Shown here piece after piece: positions 42,084-51,246 of a stretch of 64,000 nt of DNA. The notes under the pieces are model-generated. The model was given only the letters and a program-made list of their open reading frames with translations, made no database searches and was not told the DNA's origin. Position numbers and translations under genes: made by a program. This DNA is from Aquamicrobium sp. (GTDB taxonomy: Bacteria; Pseudomonadota; Alphaproteobacteria; Rhizobiales; Rhizobiaceae): positions 248,001-312,000 of the forward strand of contig JAHHDT010000001.1 in NCBI GenBank assembly GCA_019739225.1, read 5' to 3'. Position 1 is the stretch's first letter, and each line of letters begins with the position of its first letter.

Positions 42084-44342
42084 ATGGCGCTACAGACACC
42101 CGTAATGACTCCGCAGGCACTGCCGGAAACCACTGCCGTCGAAAGCCGGCGTTTGCTGGCTTTGCCGGGAATCGTGGCTATTGTGGGCGCCCTTGTCTCG
42201 GCGGGCCTGTCGTTCACGGTGCTGCTCGGCCTGACGCCGATCACACCCGACGAATCGACGCCCGTGTGGCTCTCGGCGATCAACGGCGCCTTCGTGATTC
42301 TCCTGATCGCGCTGATTGCGCGGGAAGGCTACCGGATCATCATGGCGCGGCGGCGCGGCAAGGCGGCATCACGCCTGCACGTGCGTATCGTGGCGATGTT
42401 CTCGTTGGTCGCGGCCATTCCGGCGATCCTCGTTGCGATCGTCGCCTCGGTGACACTCGACATCGGTCTCGACCGATGGTTCGAGATCCGCACGAAGGTC
42501 ATCATCAGTTCCTCGATGTCGATCGCCGAAGCCTACGTGCTGGAAAACGCGCGTAATCTTCAGGATGCGACCCTGTCGACCGCTTACGTCCTGGATGCGA
42601 GCCGGACGCTCTACGGCCTCGACCGCACCGGCTTCCGTTCGCTGCTGTCCCAGCAGGCGCGCGGGCGGGGTCTGGATCACGCAGCGCTCATCAGGTCGGA
42701 CGGATCGGTCATCATGCAGGCGGAGACGGACGCCGACTTCCAGATTCCTGCGCCGCCGATCGAAACCGTGCGCACTGCCGCCGACGGGCTACCCGTCCTG
42801 ATCGAGCCCCGCGTTCGCAACATCATCGGCGCGATCGTCAAGCTGCGGGAAATCGATGACGCCTATCTTTATACGATCCGCACCCTCGACGAGCAGGTGA
42901 TCCGCGCGCGCCAGATCGTGCGTGCCAACACGGACGAGTATCGGCAACTCGAGAACAACCGGCTGCCGACGCAACTTGCCTTCGCGCTCGCCTATCTCGG
43001 ACTGACGCTGATTATCGTGCTGTCGGCGATCTGGACCGGCATCGCGGTCGCGGACCGCATCGTACGACCGATCCGCCAGCTTATTGGCGCGGCCGACGAG
43101 GTTTCGACCGGCAATCTCGATGTCGCGGTGCCGGTGCGCCGCTCGGATGGCGATGTCGCGTCGCTCGCCGAGACCTTCAACGAGATGATCCGCCAGCTCA
43201 AATCGCAGCGCAACGAACTGTTGTCCGCAAAAGACGTGATCGACGAACGACGACGCTTCACCGAGGCGGTGCTGTCAGGCGTTAGCGCCGGTATCATCGG
43301 CGTCGGCCAGGACGGCGCCATCTCCATGGTCAACCGCTCCGCCGAGGAAATGCTCACCATCCGCTCCGGCAACGTGCTCGGCCGCAGCCTCACGGAAGTC
43401 CTTCCGCATGTCGGCGGCGTTTTCGAGATCGGCCGCACGCTCGGGCGCCCGGTGCATCGCGAGCAGGTGACATTCTATCGCGGCGGGGCCGAGCGGACTT
43501 TCAACGTTCAGGTCACGACCGAGGAGGGTGGTGAGGAGCGCAGCGCCACATCATACGTCGTGACCGTGGACGACATCACCGATCTCGTTTCCGCGCAGCG
43601 CTCGTCTGCCTGGGCGGACGTGGCGAGACGTATCGCCCACGAGATCAAGAACCCGCTGACGCCGATCCAGCTTTCTGCCGAACGCATCCGCCGACGTTTC
43701 GGAAAATCCATCACCGAAGACCGCGAAATCTTCGACCAGTGCACCGAAACGATTATCCGCCAGGTTGGCGACATCGGCCGGATGGTCGATGAGTTCTCGG
43801 CCTTCGCGCGCATGCCCAAGCCCGACATGCAGGTTCTCGACCTGCGTGAGCCGCTGCGCGAGGCATCGTTCCTGGTGGAGGTCAGCCGAAGCGACATCAC
43901 CTTCATGCGGGAATTCGGCAACGAGCCGCTGATGGGTACGTTCGACAGCCGTCTCCTCAGCCAGGCTTTCGGCAACCTCATCAAGAACGCGGCCGAAGCC
44001 ATCGAGGCCGTGGAACGTGAAGGCGGCGAGCAGGGCGTGATACTGGTCCGCGCGCAACGGTCCGGCAAGCACATCACGGTGGACGTGGTGGACAACGGCA
44101 AGGGCTTGCCGCGCGAAAACCGTCAGCGGCTGCTGGAGCCCTATATGACCACCCGCGAAAAAGGGACCGGCCTCGGCCTCGCGATCGTCAAGAAGATCGT
44201 GGAAGACCATGGTGGGCGACTCGAACTGCACGACGCCCCCGAAACCTTCCATGGAGGCCGGGGGGCCATGATCCGCGTCGTTCTGCCTGCGGCAGGGGCG
44301 GCGGACGACAATACGAATGAAAAGGTTGAAAATGGCGTCTGA
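42084..44342 (+). CDS. ntrY: NtrY, membrane sensor kinase
   Basis: Sensor of the NtrY-NtrX pair, linked in related bacteria to nitrogen metabolism, redox and envelope control. The 752-residue protein has three N-terminal membrane helices (about 27-53, 62-80, 100-122), a periplasmic region, a fourth helix (about 298-320), HAMP, PAS, phospho-acceptor His519 ([12 protein letters not shown]), and an HATPase domain (VDNGKGLPRENRQRLLEPYMTTREKGTGLGL). It overlaps ntrX by 11 bases. Confidence 0.97.
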   Translation: MALQTPVMTPQALPETTAVESRRLLALPGIVAIVGALVSAGLSFTVLLGLTPITPDESTPVWLSAINGAFVILLIALIAREGYRIIMARRRGKAASRLHVRIVAMFSLVAAIPAILVAIVASVTLDIGLDRWFEIRTKVIISSSMSIAEAYVLENARNLQDATLSTAYVLDASRTLYGLDRTGFRSLLSQQARGRGLDHAALIRSDGSVIMQAETDADFQIPAPPIETVRTAADGLPVLIEPRVRNIIGAIVKLREIDDAYLYTIRTLDEQVIRARQIVRANTDEYRQLENNRLPTQLAFALAYLGLTLIIVLSAIWTGIAVADRIVRPIRQLIGAADEVSTGNLDVAVPVRRSDGDVASLAETFNEMIRQLKSQRNELLSAKDVIDERRRFTEAVLSGVSAGIIGVGQDGAISMVNRSAEEMLTIRSGNVLGRSLTEVLPHVGGVFEIGRTLGRPVHREQVTFYRGGAERTFNVQVTTEEGGEERSATSYVVTVDDITDLVSAQRSSAWADVARRIAHEIKNPLTPIQLSAERIRRRFGKSITEDREIFDQCTETIIRQVGDIGRMVDEFSAFARMPKPDMQVLDLREPLREASFLVEVSRSDITFMREFGNEPLMGTFDSRLLSQAFGNLIKNAAEAIEAVEREGGEQGVILVRAQRSGKHITVDVVDNGKGLPRENRQRLLEPYMTTREKGTGLGLAIVKKIVEDHGGRLELHDAPETFHGGRGAMIRVVLPAAGAADDNTNEKVENGV

Positions 44343-45693
44343 CATTCTGATCGTTGACGATGAGGAAGACATTCGCGAACTGGTCGCCGGCATCCTCGAC
44401 GACGAGGGCCACGAAACGCGAAAGGCCCACGACGCCGACAGCGCTCTGGCTGCCATCGCCGACCGGGTGCCGCGCCTCGTCTTCCTCGACATCTGGCTAC
44501 AGGGATCGCGGCTGGATGGGCTGGCCCTTCTTGACGAGATCAAGAAGCTTCATCCGAACCTGCCCGTCGTGATGATTTCCGGCCACGGAACCATCGAGAC
44601 GGCGGTCTCGGCCATCCGGCGCGGTGCCTACGATTTCATCGAAAAGCCGTTCAAGGCGGACCGGCTGATCCTGATCGCCGAGCGCGCGCTGGAAACGTCC
44701 AAGCTTCGCCGGGAGCTTTCGGATCTGAAGAAGCGCAGCGGCGAAACCTTCGATCTCATCGGCATGTCGGCAGCCATGAGCCAGCTTCGCCAGACGATCG
44801 AACGCGTGGCGCCGACCAACAGCCGCGTGATGGTAATCGGCCCATCGGGTTCGGGCAAGGAACTGGCGGCGCGTGCCATCCATTCTCTGTCCGCCCGCAA
44901 AAGCGGTCCGTTCGTCACCGTAAGCGCTGCCTCGATCACGCCGGAGCGCATGGAGATGGAGCTCTTCGGCACCGAGGCCAATGGCGGCGAGCGCAAGGTC
45001 GGCGCGTTGGAGGAAGCGCATCGCGGCATCCTCTATATCGATGAGGTCGCCGACATGCCGCGCGAGACGCAGGGCAAGATCCTGCGCGTGCTGGTTGACC
45101 AGCAGTTCGAGCGGGTGGGTGGCTCGAAGCGCGTCAAGGTCGACGTGCGCATCATCTCGTCGACCGCTCAGGACATCGAGGGGATGATTCGTCAGGGCCG
45201 ATTTCGCGAGGACCTCTACCACCGGCTTGCGGTGGTGCCCGTTCTCGTGCCCGCTCTCTCCGAGAGGCGCGAGGACATACCCTTCCTGGTCGACAGCTTC
45301 ATGCGCCAGATCGCCAGCCAGGCCGGCATCCGACCGCGTCGCATCGGTGATGACGCGCTCGCCGTGCTTCAGGCGCACAACTGGCCGGGCAATGTCCGCC
45401 AGCTCAAGAACAACATCGAGCGCCTGATGATCCTGGCGCGCGGCGACGACGTCGATGCACCAATCACGGCCGACCTGCTGCCGCAGGAAATCGGCGACGT
45501 GATGCCACGGGCGCCGAACCAGTCGGACCAGCACATCATGGCGCTGCCGCTGCGCGAGGCGCGCGAACTTTTCGAGAAGGAATATCTGCTGGCGCAGATC
45601 AACCGCTTCGGCGGCAACATCTCGCGCACGGCGGAATTCATCGGGATGGAGCGCTCGGCGCTGCACCGAAAGCTGAAATCTCTGGGGGTATAA
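44332..45693 (+). CDS. ntrX: NtrX, response regulator
   Basis: Partner of NtrY. The 453-residue protein has a receiver domain with phospho-acceptor Asp53 (LVFLDIWLQGS), an AAA+ domain with Walker A GPSGSGKE and Walker B ILYIDEVADMP, and a C-terminal HTH (GGNISRTAEFIGMERSALHRKL). The sigma-54 contact loop is missing: the GAFTGA position reads ELFGTEANGGERKVG. Rhizobial NtrX proteins are known to lack it, so it probably acts without sigma-54. Confidence 0.97.
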   Translation: MASDILIVDDEEDIRELVAGILDDEGHETRKAHDADSALAAIADRVPRLVFLDIWLQGSRLDGLALLDEIKKLHPNLPVVMISGHGTIETAVSAIRRGAYDFIEKPFKADRLILIAERALETSKLRRELSDLKKRSGETFDLIGMSAAMSQLRQTIERVAPTNSRVMVIGPSGSGKELAARAIHSLSARKSGPFVTVSAASITPERMEMELFGTEANGGERKVGALEEAHRGILYIDEVADMPRETQGKILRVLVDQQFERVGGSKRVKVDVRIISSTAQDIEGMIRQGRFREDLYHRLAVVPVLVPALSERREDIPFLVDSFMRQIASQAGIRPRRIGDDALAVLQAHNWPGNVRQLKNNIERLMILARGDDVDAPITADLLPQEIGDVMPRAPNQSDQHIMALPLREARELFEKEYLLAQINRFGGNISRTAEFIGMERSALHRKLKSLGV

Positions 45694-45699
45694 CGCGAC

Positions 45700-47076
45700 A
45701 TGCGTGTCGTCATTTGTGGGGCGGGGCAGGTGGGTTACGGCATTGCCGAGAAACTCGCCGCCGAGAAGAACGACGTTTCGGTCATCGACCTTTCACCGGA
45801 GCTGATCCGCAATGTCCGTGATGCGCTCGACGTGCGCGGCTTCGTCGGCCACGGCGCGCATCCGGACGTGCTGGAGGCGGCCGGCGCCAAGGACGCGGAC
45901 ATGATCATCGCGGTGACCTTTCACGACGAGGTCAACATGATCGCCTGCCAGGTCGCGCATTCGCTGTTCGAGGTGCCGACCAAGATCGCGCGCATCCGCG
46001 CGCAGGCCTATCTGCAACCACACGCCATGGACATGTTCTCGCGCGACAACATGCCGATCGACGTCATCATCTCGCCGGAGCTTGAGGTCGGCGAAATGGT
46101 GCTGCGGCGCATCGCCTTGCCGGGGGCGGCGGACGCCGTAGGCTTTGCCGACGACCGCATCATCATGGTGGCGCTCGAATGCCTCGAGGATTGCCCGGTG
46201 GTTGACACGCCGCTTTCGCAGCTCAGCGAGCTGTTCCCGGATCTGCTGGCCACCGTGGTTGGCATTTCGCGCGCAGGGCACCTGTTCGTGGCAAGCTCGC
46301 AGGACCAGCTTGCCGTCGGCGACATCGCCTATGTCGTTGCTTCGAAGCAGCAGGTGCGCCGCACCATGGGCCTTTTCGGCCATGACGAGGAGAAGGCCGC
46401 CCGTATCGTGATCGCCGGCGCGGGCAATATCGGCCTGCACGTGGCGCGCGCGATCGAAAACGGCGACACGCCCGCCAAGGTCAAGATCATCGAAGCCGGG
46501 CGCGATCGCGCCGTGGCGGCCGCCGACAGCCTTCGCCGCACGATCGTGCTGCACGGCAGCGCGCTCGATCAGAAGCTGCTGATGGAAGCCGATATCGCGG
46601 AGGCGGACCTGCTTGTCGCGCTCACCAACGATGATCAGGTGAACATCCTCTCCGGCGTGATGGCCAAGCGGCTGGGCTGCCGCGCCAACCTGGTGCTCAT
46701 CAACAACCCGACCTACCACGACTTCGCCGGCATGCTGGGCGTCGACGCCTACATCAATCCGCGCATGGCGACCATCTCGCGTATCCTACAGCAGGTCCGG
46801 CGGGGGCGCATTCGTGCGGTGCACAGCGTCCAGCACGGCGCTGCCGAGATCATCGAGGCGGAAGCGCTCGAAACGTCGCCGCTGGTCGGCCGGCCGCTGC
46901 GCGAACTCGATCTGCCGGAAGGCATCCGGCTCGGGGCGATCCTGCGCGACAAGGCCGTCATCAGGCCGGACGGTTCCCTGCGCATCAAGCCGAAGGACCG
47001 CGTGGTGATCTTTGCCATGGCGTCAGCGGTGCGCCAGGTCGAGCAGATGTTCAGGGTCAGCCTTGAATTCTTCTGA
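45700..47076 (+). CDS. trkA: TrkA, potassium uptake regulator
   Basis: Cytoplasmic NAD-binding subunit that gates the TrkH/TrkG potassium channel. The 458 residues hold two RCK_N/RCK_C repeats: the first Rossmann motif VVICGAGQVGYGIAEKL at the N-terminus and the second VIAGAGNIGLHVARAI near residue 235. It starts 6 bases after ntrX, so it belongs to ntrY-ntrX-trkA, an arrangement conserved in rhizobia. Confidence 0.97.
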   Translation: MRVVICGAGQVGYGIAEKLAAEKNDVSVIDLSPELIRNVRDALDVRGFVGHGAHPDVLEAAGAKDADMIIAVTFHDEVNMIACQVAHSLFEVPTKIARIRAQAYLQPHAMDMFSRDNMPIDVIISPELEVGEMVLRRIALPGAADAVGFADDRIIMVALECLEDCPVVDTPLSQLSELFPDLLATVVGISRAGHLFVASSQDQLAVGDIAYVVASKQQVRRTMGLFGHDEEKAARIVIAGAGNIGLHVARAIENGDTPAKVKIIEAGRDRAVAAADSLRRTIVLHGSALDQKLLMEADIAEADLLVALTNDDQVNILSGVMAKRLGCRANLVLINNPTYHDFAGMLGVDAYINPRMATISRILQQVRRGRIRAVHSVQHGAAEIIEAEALETSPLVGRPLRELDLPEGIRLGAILRDKAVIRPDGSLRIKPKDRVVIFAMASAVRQVEQMFRVSLEFF

Positions 47077-47134
47077 CGAACCTGTTCATTGACTGGCGTT
47101 TCGAGACTGCCGCATCATTTCCTGGAGAGGGACC

Positions 47135-47998
47135 ATGCCACGCATTGCCTATGTCAACGGGCGCTACACGCCGCACGCCGATGCTTCGGTGCACGTCGAG
47201 GACCGCGGCTATCAGTTCGCCGACGGCGTCTATGAAGTCTGCGAGGTCGCGCGCGGCAACATCATGGACATGACACGGCATCTGGACCGGCTCGACCGTT
47301 CGTTGCGGGAGCTGCGCATCGACTGGCCGATCGCGCGGCGCGCGCTCGAATTCGTGATGCGCGAGGTTGTCCGCCGCAATCATGTCGAGAATGGTCTGGT
47401 CTATCTGCAGGTGACACGCGGCGTTGCCCCCCGCGATCATTATTTCCCGGCAGCCGGCACCCGGCCGGCGCTGGTCGTCACAGCCAAGCGGTCGAGCCCG
47501 GCAATCGCTGCCCGCCGCGCAGCGGAAGGTGTCAAGGTCATCACCGTGCCGGAGAACCGCTGGGAGCGCGTGGACATCAAGACCGTGGGCCTTCTGCCCA
47601 ACGTGCTGGCACGCCAGAAAGCCCGCGAAGCCGGTGCCGTGGAAGCCTGGTTCATCGACACCGACGGGACAGTCAAGGAAGGCGCTTCCACCAATGCGTG
47701 GATCGTTACCGCGGACGGCACTCTGGTCACGCGCCCGGCCGAATTCGGTATCCTGCGCGGCATCACGCGCGCAACCGTCATGGATGTCGCAAAGAAGCTC
47801 GGCCTAAAGGTCGAGGAGCGCAGCTTTTCGGTCGATGAGGCAAAAGGTGCCAAGGAAGCCTTCATCACCGCGGCCACCACGGTGGTGATGCCGGTCGTCG
47901 ACATCGACGGTGCGAGTGTCGCCAATGGGCACCCCGGATCGGTGACGCTTTCTCTGCGCGAGGCCTTTTTTGACATTGCGGAAAAGACACCGGCCTGA
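47135..47998 (+). CDS. D-amino-acid transaminase (class IV)
   Basis: PLP enzyme of fold type IV that interconverts D-amino acids such as D-alanine and D-glutamate. The 287-residue protein has VHVEDRGYQFADGVYEV at the N-terminus, PLP Lys149 in DIKTVGLLPNVLAR and the EGASTNAWIV segment. The DRGYQFADGVYEV motif is that of D-amino-acid rather than branched-chain aminotransferases. It lies between trkA and hfq in many rhizobia. Confidence 0.92.
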   Translation: MPRIAYVNGRYTPHADASVHVEDRGYQFADGVYEVCEVARGNIMDMTRHLDRLDRSLRELRIDWPIARRALEFVMREVVRRNHVENGLVYLQVTRGVAPRDHYFPAAGTRPALVVTAKRSSPAIAARRAAEGVKVITVPENRWERVDIKTVGLLPNVLARQKAREAGAVEAWFIDTDGTVKEGASTNAWIVTADGTLVTRPAEFGILRGITRATVMDVAKKLGLKVEERSFSVDEAKGAKEAFITAATTVVMPVVDIDGASVANGHPGSVTLSLREAFFDIAEKTPA

Positions 47999-48034
47999 TA
48001 ACCGCGACATCGAAAGGGGCCGAATGAATCGTTT

Positions 48035-48061
48035 GCTCGCATGTATAGCGAGCCGACTTTA
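48035..48061 (+). terminator. Weak hairpin after the D-amino-acid transaminase gene
   Basis: GCTCGC-ATGTATA-GCGAGC (48035-48053) is followed after CGAC by TTTA. The stem is short and the T-run weak, so termination is only possible. Confidence 0.35.
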
Positions 48062-48072
48062 TTGTTGCGCGC

Positions 48073-48103
48073 TTGACAGGGCGCACCCAAATGGGCGCTA
48101 TTA
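48073..48103 (+). promoter_or_regulatory. Candidate hfq promoter
   Basis: A TTGACA -35 box (48073-48078), preceded by C as in alphaproteobacterial CTTGAC boxes, and CTATTA (48098-48103) are spaced 19 bases, slightly long, in the 143-base gap before hfq. Confidence 0.4.
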
Positions 48104-48141
48104 GTGGCATTCCGTTGGGGGATCGGCGAAAGACAAGAAAA

Positions 48142-48390
48142 ATGGCGGAACGGACCCAAAACTTGCAGGACGTGTTCCTGAACTCAGTTCGCAAGAGCAA
48201 GAATCCACTCACAATCTTCCTCATCAACGGCGTCAAGCTGACGGGCGTCGTGACGTCGTTCGACAATTTCTGCGTCCTCTTGCGACGCGATGGCCATTCG
48301 CAGCTCGTGTACAAGCACGCAATCTCGACCATCATGCCCAGCCAGCCGGTGCAGATGTTCGACGGCGACGAAAACGGCCGGGAAGCCTGA
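48142..48390 (+). CDS. hfq: Hfq, RNA chaperone
   Basis: Sm-like hexameric chaperone that pairs small RNAs with mRNAs. The 82-residue protein has Sm1 ([29 protein letters not shown]) and Sm2 ([14 protein letters not shown]), including the YKHA distal-face motif. ATG 48142 is the standard family start; an upstream in-frame start would add 23 non-conserved residues. hflX begins directly after the stop. Confidence 0.99.
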   Translation: MAERTQNLQDVFLNSVRKSKNPLTIFLINGVKLTGVVTSFDNFCVLLRRDGHSQLVYKHAISTIMPSQPVQMFDGDENGREA

Positions 48391-49785
48391 TTGACCCAGA
48401 CCGAACGGGCAGGGGGCTCTCGGCGCCGCTCGACAGGAGCGGCAAAGGACCAGATGCCCCAGGAAAAGACTGCCCGCGCAATCATTATCGTGCCGGTTTT
48501 GACCCGGCTGCCGAAGGCATCGGGAGACGAAGCTGCAAGGGCACGCCCTCGCCAGCCACGGTCCGCACAGGCGCGCCTTGAAGAAGCCATAGGTCTTGCC
48601 GCGGCGATCGATCTGGACACCGTCCATTCCGAGATAGTCACGGTCAACGATCCACGTCCGGCAACCCTTCTCGGAACCGGCAAGCTGGATGAATTCGCCG
48701 CCATCGTGAAGGACCAGGAGGCGGAGCTGGTCTTTGTCGACCATCCGCTGACCCCGGTGCAGCAGCGCAATCTCGAAAAGGCGCTGAACGCCAAGGTGCT
48801 GGACCGCACCGGCATCATCCTCGAGATCTTCGGCCGGCGCGCCCGGACGCGCGAAGGCACGCTGCAGGTCGACCTCGCCCACCTCAACTACCAGAAGGGC
48901 CGCCTCGTCCGAAGCTGGACGCACCTCGAGCGCCAGCGCGGCGGCGCGGGTTTCCTCGGCGGCCCCGGCGAAACGCAGATCGAGGCCGACCGCCGCATGC
49001 TGCAGGAAAAGATCATGCGGCTGAAGCGCGAGCTGGAGACGGTGCGCCGCACGCGCGACCTGCACCGCTCCAAGCGTCGCAAGGTGCCTTATCCGATCGT
49101 CGCCATCGTCGGCTACACCAATGCCGGCAAGTCGACGCTGTTCAACCGCATGACCGGGGCAGGGGTGCTGGCCGAGGACATGCTGTTTGCGACGCTCGAC
49201 CCGACGCTGCGCCGGGTGCGCCTGCCGCATGGCACGGTCGTCATCCTGTCGGACACCGTCGGCTTCATCTCGGACCTGCCCACACACCTCGTGGCCGCCT
49301 TCCGCGCCACGTTGGAGGAGGTGGTCGAAGCTGACCTGATCATCCACCTGCGCGACATCTCCGATCCGGACACGGCCGCGCAGGCGGAAGACGTGGCGCG
49401 CATCCTCGGCGACCTCGGCGTCGATGCGTCCGACGAGCGGCGCGTACTCGAGGTCTGGAACAAGGTCGACCTTCTGGACGACGCCGATCGCGAGCGGCTG
49501 TTGCAGGCCGATGCCGGAGCATCCAAACCCGTGGCGATTTCCGCGATCTCCGGCGAAGGCGTCGAACGCCTGAGCGCGTTGGTGGAAGAACGCATCGCGG
49601 GGGCTACGGCAGCCGTGCGGGTAAAGCTGACGACCGCGCGGGCCGGCGAGATCGACTGGGTCTACCGCAACGGCGACGTGATCGGGCGCGAGAACCACGA
49701 AGACGGCAGCGTCGATCTCATCGTCAACGCGACCGCCGCCATTCGCAAGGAAATCGAGGAACGCTTCGGACGCGCGGCGGAATAG
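48391..49785 (+). CDS. hflX: HflX, ribosome-associated GTPase
   Basis: GTPase that rescues or splits stalled ribosomes. The 464-residue protein has the HflX N-terminal domain (RPATLLGTGKLDEF, VFVDHPLTPVQQRNLEK, RTGIILEIFGRRARTREG), a coiled coil, and a G domain with GYTNAGKST, the DTVGFISDLP G3 and NKVD G4. The start is uncertain: TTG 48391 abuts hfq, but ATG 48454 has AAGGA 5 bases upstream and would give 443 residues. Confidence 0.95.
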   Translation: MTQTERAGGSRRRSTGAAKDQMPQEKTARAIIIVPVLTRLPKASGDEAARARPRQPRSAQARLEEAIGLAAAIDLDTVHSEIVTVNDPRPATLLGTGKLDEFAAIVKDQEAELVFVDHPLTPVQQRNLEKALNAKVLDRTGIILEIFGRRARTREGTLQVDLAHLNYQKGRLVRSWTHLERQRGGAGFLGGPGETQIEADRRMLQEKIMRLKRELETVRRTRDLHRSKRRKVPYPIVAIVGYTNAGKSTLFNRMTGAGVLAEDMLFATLDPTLRRVRLPHGTVVILSDTVGFISDLPTHLVAAFRATLEEVVEADLIIHLRDISDPDTAAQAEDVARILGDLGVDASDERRVLEVWNKVDLLDDADRERLLQADAGASKPVAISAISGEGVERLSALVEERIAGATAAVRVKLTTARAGEIDWVYRNGDVIGRENHEDGSVDLIVNATAAIRKEIEERFGRAAE

Positions 49786-49793
49786 CGCTGCAG

Positions 49794-50654
49794 TCAGTTC
49801 AGATGCCTGAGCTTGTCGGGGTTGCGCACGATGTAGATCGCCGTGACACGGCCATCCTCGATGTCGAGCGTCGTCGTCTGTATCTGGCCGTCTGCCTCCA
49901 ACGATATGAAGCCCGGCAACCCGTTGATCAGGCCGGCGCGTACGAGCTTTGAGCCGCCATTCTCGAACAGGTTGACGAGGTTCCGGTGGACCTCCATGAC
50001 AGCCTCGAAGCCGATGATGGGCTCCAGCGCAGCCGGTCGCTTGCCGCCGCCATCCGAATGAACGCTCACATCGGCCGCCAGCATAGCGCCGAGCGCCTTC
50101 ATGTCGCCGCTGCGGGAAGCGGCAAAGAACGCCTCGGCGATCTCCTTGCCAGCCTGCCGGTCTATCTCGAACCGTGGTCGCGCCTCGCGCACATGGGCGC
50201 GAGCCCTCACCGCAAGCTGGCGACAGGCCGCCTGGTCCCGCTGGATGGTCTGCGCAACCTCGTCGAAACCGAGGCCGAAAACGTCATGCAGCAGAAAGGC
50301 CGCGCGTTCCAGCGGCGAGAGGCGCTCCAGCGCGAGCATCAGGGGAAGCGTGACGTCTTCCTGTTCGTCCTCCTCCATGACCGGTTCAGGCAGCCACGAG
50401 CCGACATAGGTTTCGCGCCGGTGCCGTGCCGCCTTGAGCTGATCGAGGCAGAGCCGGGTCACGGTGCGGCGCAGGAACGCGCCCGGCTCCTTGACCACGC
50501 TGCGGTCGGTGGCGTGCCAGCGAATGAACGCCTCCTGCACCACGTCCTCCGCATCGACGACCGAACCCAGCATGCGGTAGGCGACCCGCATCAGCATGGC
50601 GCGCTGCGGGGCGAAACTCCCCGCAGCGTCGTCGGCCTGCCGAGGCTCCGCCAT
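49794..50654 (-). CDS. ECF41-type sigma factor with SnoaL-like C-terminal domain
   Basis: Extracytoplasmic-function sigma factor of 286 residues with region 2 (about 15-80, including AEDVVQEAFIRWH), region 4 (about 105-160) and a C-terminal SnoaL-like domain. The C-terminal domain carries the ECF41 marker motifs DGGGK (201-205) and NPDKL (278-282). In this group the C-terminal domain controls activity and no anti-sigma factor is needed. Its ATG overlaps the stop of the decarboxylase-like gene by one base (TGATG), the classical ECF41 pairing. Confidence 0.93.
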   Translation of the reverse strand: MAEPRQADDAAGSFAPQRAMLMRVAYRMLGSVVDAEDVVQEAFIRWHATDRSVVKEPGAFLRRTVTRLCLDQLKAARHRRETYVGSWLPEPVMEEDEQEDVTLPLMLALERLSPLERAAFLLHDVFGLGFDEVAQTIQRDQAACRQLAVRARAHVREARPRFEIDRQAGKEIAEAFFAASRSGDMKALGAMLAADVSVHSDGGGKRPAALEPIIGFEAVMEVHRNLVNLFENGGSKLVRAGLINGLPGFISLEADGQIQTTTLDIEDGRVTAIYIVRNPDKLRHLN

Positions 50655-51124
50655 CAGGCGGCGGCCTGCGCAGCGGTCTTGGCCGCAGCCGGCTCGACCC
50701 ATAGCCCGAAGCCGACGGCAAGCCGGTTCCAGCCGTTGATGACGTTGATCATCAGGGTGAGTTTCACCTGCTCCTCCTCGCTGAAATGGGCCTGCAGCGC
50801 CTCGCGCGCAGCATGATGCTCGTGGCCCTGGCTGAGACGGGTCAGCGCGTCCGTCCATGCCAGCGCCGCACGCTCGCGGTCTGTATAGCACGGCGCCTCA
50901 CGCCACGCCGACAGCAGATAGATGCGCTGCTCCGTCTCGCCTTTGTCGCGCGCCTCGGCCGTATGCATGTTGATGCAATTGGCGCAGCCGTTGATCTGCG
51001 AGGCGCGGATCTTCGCCAGTTCGATGAGGCTCGGCTCCAGGCTGGAAGCGACGGCCATCGAGGTGCCGGTCCAGGATTTCATCAGCGTCGGCGCGGCGGC
51101 GAAGAGATCGATTTGTGCAGTCAT
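50654..51124 (-). CDS. Carboxymuconolactone-decarboxylase-family (AhpD-like) protein
   Basis: The 156-residue protein carries the AhpD-type redox motif Cys47-x-x-Cys50 with His54 (NGCANCINMH), suggesting a thiol peroxidase-like or alkylhydroperoxidase role rather than decarboxylation. It is the target gene of the neighbouring ECF41 sigma factor by gene order. A candidate ECF41 promoter lies 34 bases upstream and GGAAGG 14 bases before the ATG. Confidence 0.92.
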   Translation of the reverse strand: MTAQIDLFAAAPTLMKSWTGTSMAVASSLEPSLIELAKIRASQINGCANCINMHTAEARDKGETEQRIYLLSAWREAPCYTDRERAALAWTDALTRLSQGHEHHAAREALQAHFSEEEQVKLTLMINVINGWNRLAVGFGLWVEPAAAKTAAQAAA

Positions 51125-51157
51125 GGTTCGCTTTCCTTCCGTTGGATACGAAACCAT

Positions 51158-51185
51158 GACGAGACGGAGGCCCGCCGGAGTGACA
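51158..51185 (-). promoter_or_regulatory. Candidate ECF41-dependent promoter
   Basis: On the minus strand TGTCACT (51185-51179) and CGTC (51161-51158) are separated by 17 bases. This fits the reported ECF41 promoter pattern TGTCACA...CGTC. The site lies 33 bases before the start of the decarboxylase-like gene, so the sigma factor would drive its own operon. Confidence 0.7.
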
Positions 51186-51246
51186 TTGCGACGGATTTTT
51201 TCTCCTGGGCGCGAAATCTCCGGTCCGGCTTGCGCCCGCCGCCGGC

